11,405 nt of DNA from Clostridiales bacterium (GCA_004553495.1 SFLE01000034.1:1-11405), one strand, 5' to 3'. Shown: positions 1-7,676, numbered from the stretch's first letter. Notes: generated from the letters alone by a model not told the origin. A program made the numbers and translations.

Positions 1-19
1 CCCCGCTACTACTGATAAT

Positions 20-26
20 GGAGGTG
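20..26 (+). promoter_or_regulatory. Ribosome binding site of rpmA
   Basis: GGAGGTG lies 8 bases before the ATG at 35. It fixes the start of L27 at MAHKKG. The in-frame codons just upstream contain no other ATG, GTG or TTG, so the longer N-terminal extension usual in Firmicute L27 cannot be encoded here. Bases 1-19 are too short to identify the gene before it. Confidence 0.85.
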
Positions 27-34
27 TAACCTTA

Positions 35-298
35 ATGGCACATAAAAAAGGTATGGGTTCTACCAAGAACGGCCGCGACAGTGAGTCTAAGCGTCTTGGA
101 CCTAAAAGAGCAGACGGTCAGTTCGTCCTGGCCGGCAATATCCTCGTCAGACAGCGCGGAACTAAGATCCATCCCGGCACCAATGTTGGTAAGGGTAAGG
201 ACGACACCCTGTTCGCCCTCGTAGACGGCAAGGTAAAGTTCGAGCGCAAGGATAAGGATCGCAAGCAGGTTTCTGTTTACGAAGAGATCGCTCAGTAA
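35..298 (+). CDS. rpmA: Large ribosomal subunit protein bL27
   Basis: This is bL27, a small basic protein of the 50S subunit whose N-terminal tail reaches toward the peptidyl-transferase centre. The 87 residues match the family in length. Visible hallmarks are the N-terminal AHKKGMGSTKNGRDS block, then KRLGPKRADGQ, the RQRGTKIHPG segment (about residues 39-48) and the DDTLFALVDG strand near residues 56-65. In most Firmicutes L27 is made with a short N-terminal extension cut off by the protease Prp; here translation starts directly at MAHKKG. The gene is followed 9 bases later by an intrinsic terminator and then by obg on the same strand, the common rplU-rpmA-obg order. The upstream partner lies outside the window. 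Confidence 0.97.
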   Translation: MAHKKGMGSTKNGRDSESKRLGPKRADGQFVLAGNILVRQRGTKIHPGTNVGKGKDDTLFALVDGKVKFERKDKDRKQVSVYEEIAQ

Positions 299-306
299 AT
301 TAACAC

Positions 307-341
307 AAAATGCCGGACGAATCCCGTCCGGCATTTTATTT
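307..341 (+). terminator. Intrinsic terminator between rpmA and obg
   Basis: TGCCGGACG (311-319) pairs with CGTCCGGCA (325-333). Flanking A and T runs extend the stem, and a U-rich tail follows (TTTTATTT). It should end or attenuate transcription after rpmA, so obg may be partly uncoupled from the ribosomal-protein transcript. Confidence 0.85.
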
Positions 342-363
342 AGGGTTCTGCTACGCAGACCCT
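342..363 (+). other. Bulged hairpin in the obg leader
   Basis: AGGGTTCTGC (342-351) can pair with GCAGACCCT (355-363), with one bulged T and a 3-base loop. It follows the terminator immediately and has no T-run after it. Its role is unknown: it could be an RNA-stability or attenuation element, or chance. I see no convincing SigA promoter between 364 and 401. Confidence 0.35.
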
Positions 364-411
364 GAGCTTATTTATTATAAACCAATATAGCATATTATAG
401 TGAGGTGAAAT

Positions 412-1695
412 ATGGCTACCTCTTTTGTTGATAAAGCCCGAATAACCGTTAAAGCCGGTAACGGCGGCAACGGCGCAGTCGCGTTCCACCGCGAAAAATA
501 TGTCGCTGCCGGCGGTCCTGACGGGGGCGACGGCGGCAAGGGCGGAGATATTGTATTCGTCGTTGACGACAACATGTCAACGCTCATGGACTTCCGCTAT
601 AAGCGCAAATATGTCGCGGGCACCGGCGCCGACGGTCAGGGCAAGCGCTGCTCCGGCAAGGACGGCGAGAGCCTGTATATCCGCGTTCCGCGCGGAACGC
701 TCGTGCGCGATACCGAAACGGGCAGCATAATGCACGATATGTCCGACGGCAAGGATTACATTGCAGCCCGCGGCGGCAAGGGCGGCTGGGGCAATAAGCA
801 CTTTGCCACTCCGACCAGACAGGTCCCGCGCTTTGCAAAGCCCGGTCTGCCCGGCGAAACGCACGATATAACGCTCGAGCTCAAGCTCCTTGCCGATGTC
901 GGGCTCGTGGGCTTTCCCAATGTCGGCAAGTCCACCCTGCTCTCGGTCGTGAGCAAGGCGCATCCCAAGATAGCAAACTACCATTTTACGACGCTGTTTC
1001 CCAACCTCGGCGTAGTCTATGTCGATGAAGGGCGCTCGTTCGTTATGGCGGATATACCCGGCATAATCGAGGGCGCATCGGACGGCGCCGGTCTCGGACA
1101 TGATTTCCTGCGCCACATAGACCGCTGCCGCCTGCTCATCCACCTTGTCGATGTCTCCGGCTCCGAGGGCCGAGACCCCGTTGCCGATTTCGATGCCATA
1201 AACGCCGAGCTGAAGGAGTACTCGGACGAGCTCGCCGCAAGGCCGCAGATAGTTGCGGCAAACAAGTGCGACCTCTGCGGAGACGACAGAGAGAATATCG
1301 AGCGGCTCAAGAAACATGTTGAAGAGCTCGGCTACGAGTTTTTCGAGATGAGCGCCGCTACTCACAGCGGAACGCATGAGCTTGTGAATATCGCCGATAC
1401 AAAGCTGCGCGATCTCCCGCCGGTCATTCGCTTTGAAGCCGACTATGTACCGCCCGAGCCGGTCATCGACACCTCCGAGGCGCTCACCATAGAGCGCTAT
1501 GACGATGTGTGGGTCGTTGAGGGCGCATGGCTCCAGCGCCTCATGAGCTCGGTAAACTTCTCTGACAACGAGAGCATGATGTATTTTGACCGTATGCTGC
1601 GCGATAACGGCGTGTATCAGCGCATGGAGGATATGGGCATTCAGGACGGCGACACCGTAAGCATATATAACCTCGAATTTGAATACCGCGATTGA
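412..1695 (+). CDS. obg: GTPase Obg (ribosome assembly / stress GTPase)
   Basis: Obg is an essential P-loop GTPase that binds the 50S subunit, acts late in its assembly and links to stress responses and sporulation. The 427 residues show the full three-part layout. The glycine-rich Obg fold covers about residues 1-160, with repeats such as GNGGNG (16-21) and GGPDGGDGGKGG (34-45). The G domain follows, with G1 GFPNVGKST (167-175), switch I TT (193-194), G3 DIPG (214-217), G4 NKCD (284-287) and G5 MSA (313-315). The C-terminal OCT domain runs from about 340 to 423. GAGGTGA (402-408) is the ribosome site, set close before the ATG. The gene lies 113 bases after rpmA and ends before a bidirectional terminator. 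No key residue is missing. Confidence 0.97.
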   Translation: MATSFVDKARITVKAGNGGNGAVAFHREKYVAAGGPDGGDGGKGGDIVFVVDDNMSTLMDFRYKRKYVAGTGADGQGKRCSGKDGESLYIRVPRGTLVRDTETGSIMHDMSDGKDYIAARGGKGGWGNKHFATPTRQVPRFAKPGLPGETHDITLELKLLADVGLVGFPNVGKSTLLSVVSKAHPKIANYHFTTLFPNLGVVYVDEGRSFVMADIPGIIEGASDGAGLGHDFLRHIDRCRLLIHLVDVSGSEGRDPVADFDAINAELKEYSDELAARPQIVAANKCDLCGDDRENIERLKKHVEELGYEFFEMSAATHSGTHELVNIADTKLRDLPPVIRFEADYVPPEPVIDTSEALTIERYDDVWVVEGAWLQRLMSSVNFSDNESMMYFDRMLRDNGVYQRMEDMGIQDGDTVSIYNLEFEYRD

Positions 1696-1713
1696 TATAT
1701 TATAATGTATAGG

Positions 1714-1755
1714 AAAAGCGATGCCCGCAAACGCGGGCATCGCTTTTCTTTCTCT
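1714..1755. terminator. Bidirectional intrinsic terminator shared by obg and the SASP gene
   Basis: This is a perfect 15-bp stem: AAAAGCGATGCCCGC (1714-1728), loop AAAC, GCGGGCATCGCTTTT (1733-1747). On + the stem runs into TTTTCTTTCTCT; on - it runs into TTTTCC. It lies between two convergent genes and can stop transcripts from both. Confidence 0.92.
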
Positions 1756-1766
1756 CTTGCTTTGGC

Positions 1767-1967
1767 TTACTTCATGCCGTTCTCATATGCCTCGATCATC
1801 TTCTTGACCATCTGACCGCCGACGGATCCGGCCTGGCGAGCGGTGATGTCACCGTTGTAACCCTGCTTGAGGTTTACGCCGACTTCGTTAGCCGCTTCCA
1901 TCTTGAACTTCTCCATTGCCTCGCGTGCTGCGGGTACAACAATATGATTGCTGGAATTGTTAGACAT
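1767..1967 (-). CDS. Alpha/beta-type small acid-soluble spore protein (SASP)
   Basis: Proteins of this family coat and protect DNA in dormant spores against UV and heat and are degraded at germination by the protease GPR. The 66-residue product has the family hallmarks: VVPAAREAMEKFK (10-22), the conserved FKMEAANEVGV block around the GPR site (21-31), and ARQAGSVGGQMVKKMI (43-58). The start is well supported: an AAGGAGATG ribosome site on the - strand lies about 8 bases before the ATG. The gene stands alone, convergent with obg. It is direct evidence that the organism, or a recent ancestor, makes endospores. Which of the several ssp paralogues it corresponds to cannot be told from the sequence. 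Confidence 0.95.
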   Translation of the reverse strand: MSNNSSNHIVVPAAREAMEKFKMEAANEVGVNLKQGYNGDITARQAGSVGGQMVKKMIEAYENGMK

Positions 1968-2016
1968 AGTTTACATCTCCTTTTTTGTATTGGGTTCGGT
2001 TATCTGACCCGCTACT

Positions 2017-2045
2017 TATCATTGCCATTGTGCGTCTTTATATTC
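2017..2045 (-). promoter_or_regulatory. Possible SigG/SigF (forespore) promoter of the SASP gene
   Basis: Read on the - strand, GAATA (2045-2041) is followed after 17 bases by AATGATA (2023-2017). From memory, SigG promoters resemble GMATR - 18 bases - CATNMTA, so this is a near match at a suitable distance (about 50 bases) before the SASP start. SASP genes are normally transcribed by SigG in the forespore. The match is imperfect. Confidence 0.4.
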
Positions 2046-2135
2046 CCGCTTTCGATATGCAATTAATGCTAAAATAATTATACATACAAGATGTAGTGTC
2101 TGATTTTTTTTGCAACACAAGTATTCAAAAATTTT

Positions 2136-2159
2136 GTAGATTTATGTACTTATGTCTAC
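2136..2159. promoter_or_regulatory. Candidate 24-bp operator abutting the YhgE operon promoter
   Basis: This is an imperfect inverted repeat centred at 2147/2148, with 9 of 12 symmetric positions paired. The outer arms are GTAGA (2136-2140) and TCTAC (2155-2159) and the centre is GTAC. It ends one base before the -35 element, where an activator or repressor could act. The cognate regulator is not visible in the window. The rest of the gap (1968-2294) is AT-rich, with no gene seen. Confidence 0.35.
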
Positions 2160-2188
2160 TTGACAATTATTTTGAATGCTTGTACAAT
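2160..2188 (+). promoter_or_regulatory. SigA-type promoter of the YhgE/Pip operon
   Basis: TTGACA (2160-2165), a 17-base spacer and TACAAT (2183-2188) make a near-consensus housekeeping promoter, with transcription expected from about 2195. That leaves an untranslated leader of about 100 bases before the ATG at 2295. A second, weaker extended -10 (TGCTATACT, 2254-2262) is nearer the gene. Confidence 0.8.
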
Positions 2189-2294
2189 ATCCTTGTATCT
2201 TAATCGTTACCTTTTTGTAATTTCATTGTTTGAGCGATTTCGATGCTCTTTTGTGCTATACTACGCTTTAGTCTGTCAGGAGTATTATTCGGAT

Positions 2295-4841
2295 ATGCGT
2301 AATGTTTTTAAGGTTTTTCAACATGATCTGAGGCTGCTGTATAAGAATTTCCTTGCCTTCCTCATCATACTCGCCATCCTCGTGCTGCCGGCACTGTATG
2401 CATGGTTTAATATCTATGCGTTCTGGGATCCCTACGGCAAGACCGACGGGGTCAAGATAGCCGTTGTCTCAAACGATAAGGACTATATGGATTCCGACGG
2501 CAACATCGTAAACATGGGCAAGTCACTCATATCCGAGCATGAGGGTGATGAGAATTTAGGCTTTGAGTTCCTCGACGATGCCGACAAGGCTATCGAGGGC
2601 GTTTACGCCGGAGATTACTACGCCGCCGTCGTTATCGAGCCCGACTTTACATATAATATGTACAACTTCCTCACCACCGATATGTACAGCCCGACGATAA
2701 AGTTCTATCAGAACGAAAAGACCAACGCCATCGCCGTAAAGATAGTTGAGGCTGCCGGTGACAAGGTAAAGCAGGTAGTCAACGAAAAGTACATATCCAC
2801 CGTTGTTGAAACTCTGTTTGACAAGCTCAATGCTTTCTCGGCTGATGTTCAGGGCGACTCCTCCGCCGAAATGCTCAAAAACACGCTGACCAAGATAAAC
2901 AACAACCTTATCAGCTACAACACTACCATTGATTATTTCATTTCCGCAAACACCGCGCTCATTGACACATTGCAGCATACAAACAATACGCTCAACTACT
3001 CCATCTATCTCATCGGCAACGAGCGCGTCAATATTTCCGACCAGATAGTTTACATTGAAGATACCAAAAAGGACCTCTCGCTGATAAACGAAGAGGTCAA
3101 CCGTATGCTGCTCGGCATTCAGGACTCGGTAAACGAGGCAATATACAAGCTCGACAGGCTCTATAACGGCAATACCGACGACGCGGAAGCGGCGAAGGAG
3201 GCTCTGGCAGAGCTCGAAAAGCAGTATCAGGAGCTCGTAGATTACCTCACCCACTCCGGTCTTACTAACGCAGAGATCGAGGACGCGATGACCGCGCTCA
3301 ACAAGCTTGCGGACAAGATCTACGATCTGCGCGAGAAGCTGGGACTGGATAACCCCACGAGCACCAAGCAGCTGAATGTGCTTGCATCTCATAACAAGAG
3401 CGCTATCGCCGCTCTGAAAACCGATTTTGAGACCATTGCGGTCCCCTCAGTCTACGAAGCTGTGACCGGCTATGATTACGACGATCTGACCGATCCCGCC
3501 GCAACTCCGCAGTCGATGGAGTCTCTCGTGTCGTTCATGGCTGACGATACAAAGGATCGCATAGTCAGCATTCAGGAAAACCTCGGCGTTGCACAGAAGA
3601 CGAGCGATTCCGAGGTCCGCAAGGAGGCCCTCGAGGCTGCCCGCACCGACACTCGCATAGTAGAGCAGGAGCTGTCCGCTCTCGGTGCGACTACGGAGGC
3701 CGTCAGCACCGCGAGCAACACGACCGACACCGTTTCGGGCTCAATTGACACCGCCACGAACGATGTCAAGGATGCCGGCGACATTCTCGACGATATCCTC
3801 AACGGAAAACGCGACATTGACCTTGTCCGCGATCTCCAGCTCATAAGCGACACTCTGGGCACCGTAAGGGTCACTCTTACCGAGACCGTGTACCCCATGC
3901 TCAACAACATGCTCGATAACCTTCAGGACAGCCTGGGCGAGGTATCCTCCACCCTGCTCGACCTCAGCGGCATACTCGGAAAGACAACCCCGATAGTAAG
4001 CGAGCTCGGCAGCACCTTCGGTGCCGTGAACAACGCCCTAATTCAGGTGAAGGATCTGCTCACCTCCTACAGCACCCGCATCACCGATTTTATTGACCTG
4101 CTTGACGGCAATCCCGAAAACGGAACGCTTCAGAATGTCTTTGATTTCCTTGATGTTGACCCCGAGAGCATAGGCACGTTCCTGTCAAGCCCCGTTTCCA
4201 TGCGCAGCGAGTCGATATACCCCGTTGAGTCCTACGGTGCGGCTATGACCCCGTTCTACACCATGCTCGCGATTTGGGTCGGCTGCGTTATCATAAACGC
4301 CATTATCCGCTGCGACGCTCCCATTGAGTTAGCCGGTACGACGGCAACACAGCGTTTCTTCGGCAGATATCTGCTGTTCTTCGTGCTCAGCCAGATACAG
4401 ACGCTCGTAACAATGCTCGGAAACCTTATCATTCTCGGTGTTGACTGCCTGCACCCCGGTCTTCTGCTGCTGTCAGGATTTGTAACATCGCTTGCCTGCT
4501 CGATGCTGGCTTACGCATTCGCGATGGCATTCGGAAACATCGGCAGAGCGCTGATAGTCGTTATCCTCATCATCCAGATAGCGGGCTCCGGCGGCTCCTA
4601 CCCCATCGAGCTGCTGCCGAACTTCTTCCAGCAGGTATACCTGTTCTTCCCCTTCCCCTACGCCATAAACGCCATGCGCGAGGCTATAGCCGGACTGTAT
4701 CAGAACCAGTACCTCATATATCTGCTGCAGCTGATGCTGTTCTTCGTTGTAGGTCTGCTTATCGGCATTTTTGCCCGCCGCTCGCTCTCCGGACTTAACA
4801 AGTACATGAACGAGCAGCTTGAAAAGACCGAAATGATGTAA
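2295..4841 (+). CDS. YhgE/Pip family membrane protein (large paralogue)
   Basis: Members of this family (YhgE, phage infection protein Pip, YueB) are envelope proteins with an ABC-2-permease-like C-terminus; some are phage receptors and some belong to type VII secretion loci. The transport substrate is generally unknown. This 848-residue product has one N-terminal TM (about 18-38) ending in the hallmark LYAWFNIYAFWDPY (34-47), then an extracytoplasmic YAGDYYAAVVIEPDF motif (104-118). A long helical, probably coiled-coil middle follows (about 180-635), then five C-terminal TMs (about 652-671, 691-716, 721-747, 751-768, 807-828) with the signature GSGGSYPIELLPNFF (766-780). The start at 2295 is preferred because an upstream in-frame start would lie inside the promoter. 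AGGAG (2278-2282) is 12 bases away, which is rather long. It is first in a three-gene operon, 19 bases before the next gene. Confidence 0.9.
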   Translation: MRNVFKVFQHDLRLLYKNFLAFLIILAILVLPALYAWFNIYAFWDPYGKTDGVKIAVVSNDKDYMDSDGNIVNMGKSLISEHEGDENLGFEFLDDADKAIEGVYAGDYYAAVVIEPDFTYNMYNFLTTDMYSPTIKFYQNEKTNAIAVKIVEAAGDKVKQVVNEKYISTVVETLFDKLNAFSADVQGDSSAEMLKNTLTKINNNLISYNTTIDYFISANTALIDTLQHTNNTLNYSIYLIGNERVNISDQIVYIEDTKKDLSLINEEVNRMLLGIQDSVNEAIYKLDRLYNGNTDDAEAAKEALAELEKQYQELVDYLTHSGLTNAEIEDAMTALNKLADKIYDLREKLGLDNPTSTKQLNVLASHNKSAIAALKTDFETIAVPSVYEAVTGYDYDDLTDPAATPQSMESLVSFMADDTKDRIVSIQENLGVAQKTSDSEVRKEALEAARTDTRIVEQELSALGATTEAVSTASNTTDTVSGSIDTATNDVKDAGDILDDILNGKRDIDLVRDLQLISDTLGTVRVTLTETVYPMLNNMLDNLQDSLGEVSSTLLDLSGILGKTTPIVSELGSTFGAVNNALIQVKDLLTSYSTRITDFIDLLDGNPENGTLQNVFDFLDVDPESIGTFLSSPVSMRSESIYPVESYGAAMTPFYTMLAIWVGCVIINAIIRCDAPIELAGTTATQRFFGRYLLFFVLSQIQTLVTMLGNLIILGVDCLHPGLLLLSGFVTSLACSMLAYAFAMAFGNIGRALIVVILIIQIAGSGGSYPIELLPNFFQQVYLFFPFPYAINAMREAIAGLYQNQYLIYLLQLMLFFVVGLLIGIFARRSLSGLNKYMNEQLEKTEMM

Positions 4842-4860
4842 AGATTACAGGAGTATCATT

Positions 4861-5223
4861 ATGGGTAATCAATACGAAAAAAAGTATAACGACCTCAGGG
4901 ACTGCCTAAGGCAGATGCACGAGCGAAACACCAAGCGCACGCGCACGGCTTTGAGGAGTCTGCTGATCATTCCGACGATCTTCCTCGTAATGCTGTTTTT
5001 CACAAACAGCTCAAAGACGATCTTCCTCGTGCTGTGGATAGTTTCGATGTTCATAATCGCATCGGTACTGATCGTAATTGAGTATCAGGATTTCACGCTG
5101 CGTAAGATGATAGCCGATGTTGAAGGCGATGAGATCCTTGAAGAGATAGACTCGCCGGATAGGGAGCAGAAATTTGAGTATGACAACTACGATGAGGCTC
5201 CCGTCGAGACCGAAGATAAATGA
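4861..5223 (+). CDS. Small two-TM membrane protein between the YhgE/Pip genes
   Basis: I do not recognise a named family. The 120-residue product has a charged N-terminus (Lys/Arg-rich, about 7-32), two hydrophobic helices (about 33-48 and 53-74) joined by a very short NSSK turn, and an acidic C-terminal tail (about 85-120, many Glu/Asp). By the positive-inside rule both ends should be in the cytoplasm. GGAG (4850-4853) sits about 7 bases before the ATG, a good ribosome site. The gene is only 19 bases after the first YhgE/Pip gene and 32 bases before the second, so it is co-transcribed and could be an accessory or assembly subunit of a YhgE/Pip complex. That role is inference from position only. 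Confidence 0.85.
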   Translation: MGNQYEKKYNDLRDCLRQMHERNTKRTRTALRSLLIIPTIFLVMLFFTNSSKTIFLVLWIVSMFIIASVLIVIEYQDFTLRKMIADVEGDEILEEIDSPDREQKFEYDNYDEAPVETEDK

Positions 5224-5255
5224 TGCCAAACTCTCACGAAAGATGATGTAATGCA

Positions 5256-7283
5256 ATGAATAAACTTAAAGACACAACTTCAAACATCTTCTCCGTAATC
5301 CGTTCGGACATTAAGCGTCTGAGCAAGAGCGTTGTGGCAGTCGTCTGCGTCCTCGGTCTGGCTCTTATCCCATGCTTGTACGCTTGGTTCAACATCATGT
5401 CCAACTGGGATCCCTACACCCCCAGCTCGACTCAAAATCTCAAGATCGCGGTCGCCAGCGAGGATGCAGGCACCAACTTCATGGGAATGGACCTGAATGT
5501 CGGCAACATTATTATTGAGAAGCTAAAGAGCAACGACCAGATCGACTGGCAGTTCCCCGACTCCGCTCAGGCGGTGCTTGACGGGCTCTATAGCGGCGAT
5601 TACTACGCCGGTCTCGTTATCCCCTCCGACTTCAGCTCGGCGATGCTCGGATTCACGGACGGCGAATTTGAAAGCCCCGAGATCATATACTATGATAACC
5701 AGAAGCTCAACGCCGTCGCCTCCCGCGTTACCGACCGCGCGCAGAGCATAGTCAAGGATCAGGTAAACGGTATATTCGTTGCAACGCTCGTCGACGAGCT
5801 GTCCACCTTCACCTCCGTCTTTTCCGGCGCGGGTATAAACGCAAAGAGCACACTCGTCAGCCTCGACGAGGATCTTGAAAATATAAAGTCCGACCTGCGC
5901 ACCTATGTCTCCATCATGGACTCCATGGCTGCCGTTACGCAGTCGGCGGCAAATGTGGCAAACATGGCTAACAATCTGCTGCCCGACATTGTAAATATGC
6001 TCAACAACAGCCGCACCAGCATCGCAAACATGAAGGACCGCCTTGCAACGAGCAAGGAAGATGTCATCTATGCTGCCGATGCTATCAGGAACAGCTCCGA
6101 GGAGCTGCGCAACACAATTGAGCGCCTTGATCAGGCGACCGGCGGCGATCCTGCCGGCGCGGGCAGCTCCTACATCGACTGGGACGCCATCTACGGCGAG
6201 GGCGGCATAAACGAGTTTGAGGGCGAGATACTCGACGATCTGTACTACGATGTCAACAAGCAGCTCCACGAGAGCGTTATCCGCTTTGATGACATTCTCC
6301 AGCAGACGAACATCGACAGCAATCTCGTAAACTCCATGACCACGCTCCAGTCCTCTCTGGATAACCTCGATTCCCTGCTCGCGCGGATCCAGTCCGATGT
6401 TGACGGTCAGTCCTACACTCTCCAGCAGCTTGCAACGGCTCTCAACTCCTGCACACAGAGCATAAACGGCACCCGCGAGGTCATGAGCAATATGCTCCAG
6501 CTCGTCACAACGGTTCAGGAAAATGTAAACGACCTGCGCTCAAGCGAGAGCATTTCAAATATTCTCGACCTTATGCAGAACGATGTCGCAAGCCTCGTTG
6601 AGTACCTCTCCTCCCCCGCTAACCTCGAGGTAGTCAGGGTATACGCTCTTGACCACTTCGGCTCCGGTATGGCTCCGTTCTACACGGTGCTTGCCATCTG
6701 GGCAAGCGCGCTGCTGAGCGTAAGCCTCATGCACCCGCACATAAAGCGCCGCGACGAGTTCCCGAACCTCACTTCAAGGCAGGAGTACTTCGGCAGATAC
6801 TTCATCTTCTTTGCGATAGGTCAGCTCACCGCGCTCATAACGGTGCTCGGAAACCTCTATTACATAGGCATTCAGTGCTACAACCCGTTCCTGTTCTGGC
6901 TGGCAGCGGCAATGACGAGCCTTGTGGCAACGCTTATAAACTACGGCTTTGTGTTTGCTCTCGGCAGCACGGGCGAGGCGCTTTCGATCATCACTCTGGT
7001 GATTCAGGTCGCGGGCTCCGGCGGCACTTACCCCGTGGAGATGCTGCCGCGGTTCTTCCAGGTGCTCTATGGCGTCATGCCGTTTAAGTACTCGATGAAC
7101 GCGATGCGCGAGACGATAGCCGGCAGCTACAACGGCACATATATTAAGTGCATCCTCGTTCTGCTGCTGATGGCGGTCGTCGCCATTCTGCTCGGACTGC
7201 TTCTGCACACCGTCTGCAAGCCCTATCTCAAGCGTTCCAACGCGAGCAAGGCAAAGACCGGCGGTCTCATGCACGAAAGCTGA
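5256..7283 (+). CDS. YhgE/Pip family membrane protein (short paralogue)
   Basis: This is a second YhgE/Pip protein of 675 residues, a diverged paralogue of the one at 2295. Shared hallmarks are the N-terminal TM (about 26-45) with LYAWFNIMSNWDPY (41-54), the GLYSGDYYAGLVIPSDF motif, and a C-terminal block of five TMs from about 472. That block carries GSGGTYPVEMLPRFF (587-601) and PFKYSMNAMRETIAG just after it. The extracytoplasmic helical middle is some 170 residues shorter than in the first paralogue, which accounts for the length difference. The final 25 residues are basic and cytoplasmic. No clear Shine-Dalgarno precedes the ATG (only AAAGATG nearby), so translation may depend on coupling from the gene 32 bases upstream. 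A strong terminator follows. A heteromeric complex of the two paralogues is plausible but not shown. Confidence 0.9.
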   Translation: MNKLKDTTSNIFSVIRSDIKRLSKSVVAVVCVLGLALIPCLYAWFNIMSNWDPYTPSSTQNLKIAVASEDAGTNFMGMDLNVGNIIIEKLKSNDQIDWQFPDSAQAVLDGLYSGDYYAGLVIPSDFSSAMLGFTDGEFESPEIIYYDNQKLNAVASRVTDRAQSIVKDQVNGIFVATLVDELSTFTSVFSGAGINAKSTLVSLDEDLENIKSDLRTYVSIMDSMAAVTQSAANVANMANNLLPDIVNMLNNSRTSIANMKDRLATSKEDVIYAADAIRNSSEELRNTIERLDQATGGDPAGAGSSYIDWDAIYGEGGINEFEGEILDDLYYDVNKQLHESVIRFDDILQQTNIDSNLVNSMTTLQSSLDNLDSLLARIQSDVDGQSYTLQQLATALNSCTQSINGTREVMSNMLQLVTTVQENVNDLRSSESISNILDLMQNDVASLVEYLSSPANLEVVRVYALDHFGSGMAPFYTVLAIWASALLSVSLMHPHIKRRDEFPNLTSRQEYFGRYFIFFAIGQLTALITVLGNLYYIGIQCYNPFLFWLAAAMTSLVATLINYGFVFALGSTGEALSIITLVIQVAGSGGTYPVEMLPRFFQVLYGVMPFKYSMNAMRETIAGSYNGTYIKCILVLLLMAVVAILLGLLLHTVCKPYLKRSNASKAKTGGLMHES

Positions 7284-7299
7284 TACAAATTTGATATGA

Positions 7300-7340
7300 A
7301 AACGCACCGCAGAGGTTTCTGCGGTGCGTTTGTTTTTGTT
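7300..7340 (+). terminator. Intrinsic terminator of the YhgE/Pip operon
   Basis: AACGCACCGCAGA (7301-7313) pairs perfectly with TCTGCGGTGCGTT (7318-7330) around a GGTT loop, followed by a T-rich tail (TGTTTTTGTTTT). A short T-run on the - strand (TTTT) means it could also have served the SLH gene that converges on it. Confidence 0.92.
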
Positions 7341-7348
7341 TTGGTTGT

Positions 7349-7525
7349 TTACTTACTCGCCCTGTACAGGAAGGTGACGACCTGAGCGCGGGTGCACTGT
7401 CCGTTGGGATCGAAGCGATTGTTGCCAACGCCGGTGGTAATGCCTTTGCCGACCGCCCAATTTACTGCCTCGTAGTAGTATTCGGTGCTCGGCATATCGA
7501 CGAAGGTCACCGTTACGGGCGGCTT
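7349..7525 (-). pseudogene. Remnant of an SLH-domain (surface-layer homology) protein, 3' end only
   Basis: Translating the - strand to the stop at 7351-7349 gives one C-terminal SLH repeat: FVDM, then YYYEAVNWAVGKGITTG, NNRFDPNGQCTRAQ and VTFLYRASK at the end. SLH repeats anchor proteins to cell-wall polymers and normally occur in threes at the end of large secreted proteins. Upstream of the PPVTVTF linker (about 7525) the frame loses any SLH likeness and reaches a stop near 7627, with no signal peptide and no good start. The only in-frame ATG (7495) would give 48 residues cut inside the repeat. I read it as the left-over tail of a gene whose 5' part was deleted, ending at the shared terminator. 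Confidence 0.8.
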
Positions 7526-7676
7526 ATAGTCATACTTTTGAAAGTCAACTGATTTACATGCTTTTTGCGGTAAAGAACGGAATTTTGAAGGAAATACGCA
7601 TATTTTTCGCTAAAATTTGATACAGTATATTGCTATTTTGACGGTTTTCAGTTATCATAATGACAGAAAAGCGCAG
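7526..7676. other. Gene-free stretch between the SLH remnant and the orphan hairpin
   Basis: I find no gene, tRNA or clear repeat here. A weak + promoter-like pair is present: TTGCTA (7630-7635), 17 bases, TATCAT (7653-7658). If real it would make only a very short transcript ending at the hairpin that follows. The stretch is AT-rich and looks like decayed intergenic DNA. Confidence 0.4.

Noticed and set aside
577..1740. Long open frame antisense to obg (387 codons)
   Set aside because: It lies wholly opposite a certain gene, has no ribosome site, resembles no family, and arises from the codon bias of obg.
2082..2112. TACAT/ATGTA repeat followed by a run of T as a terminator
   Set aside because: The stem is only five A/T-rich pairs and is separated from the T-run by about 12 bases, too weak to support.
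2160..2294. In-frame 45-codon upstream extension of the first YhgE/Pip gene
   Set aside because: It would start on the -35 hexamer of the promoter, so it cannot be in the transcript. The family N-terminus aligns with the ATG at 2295.
2295..7283. Type VII secretion locus
   Set aside because: YhgE/Pip-like proteins (YueB/EsaA) occur in such loci, but no WXG100 protein, EssC ATPase or EssB is in the window.
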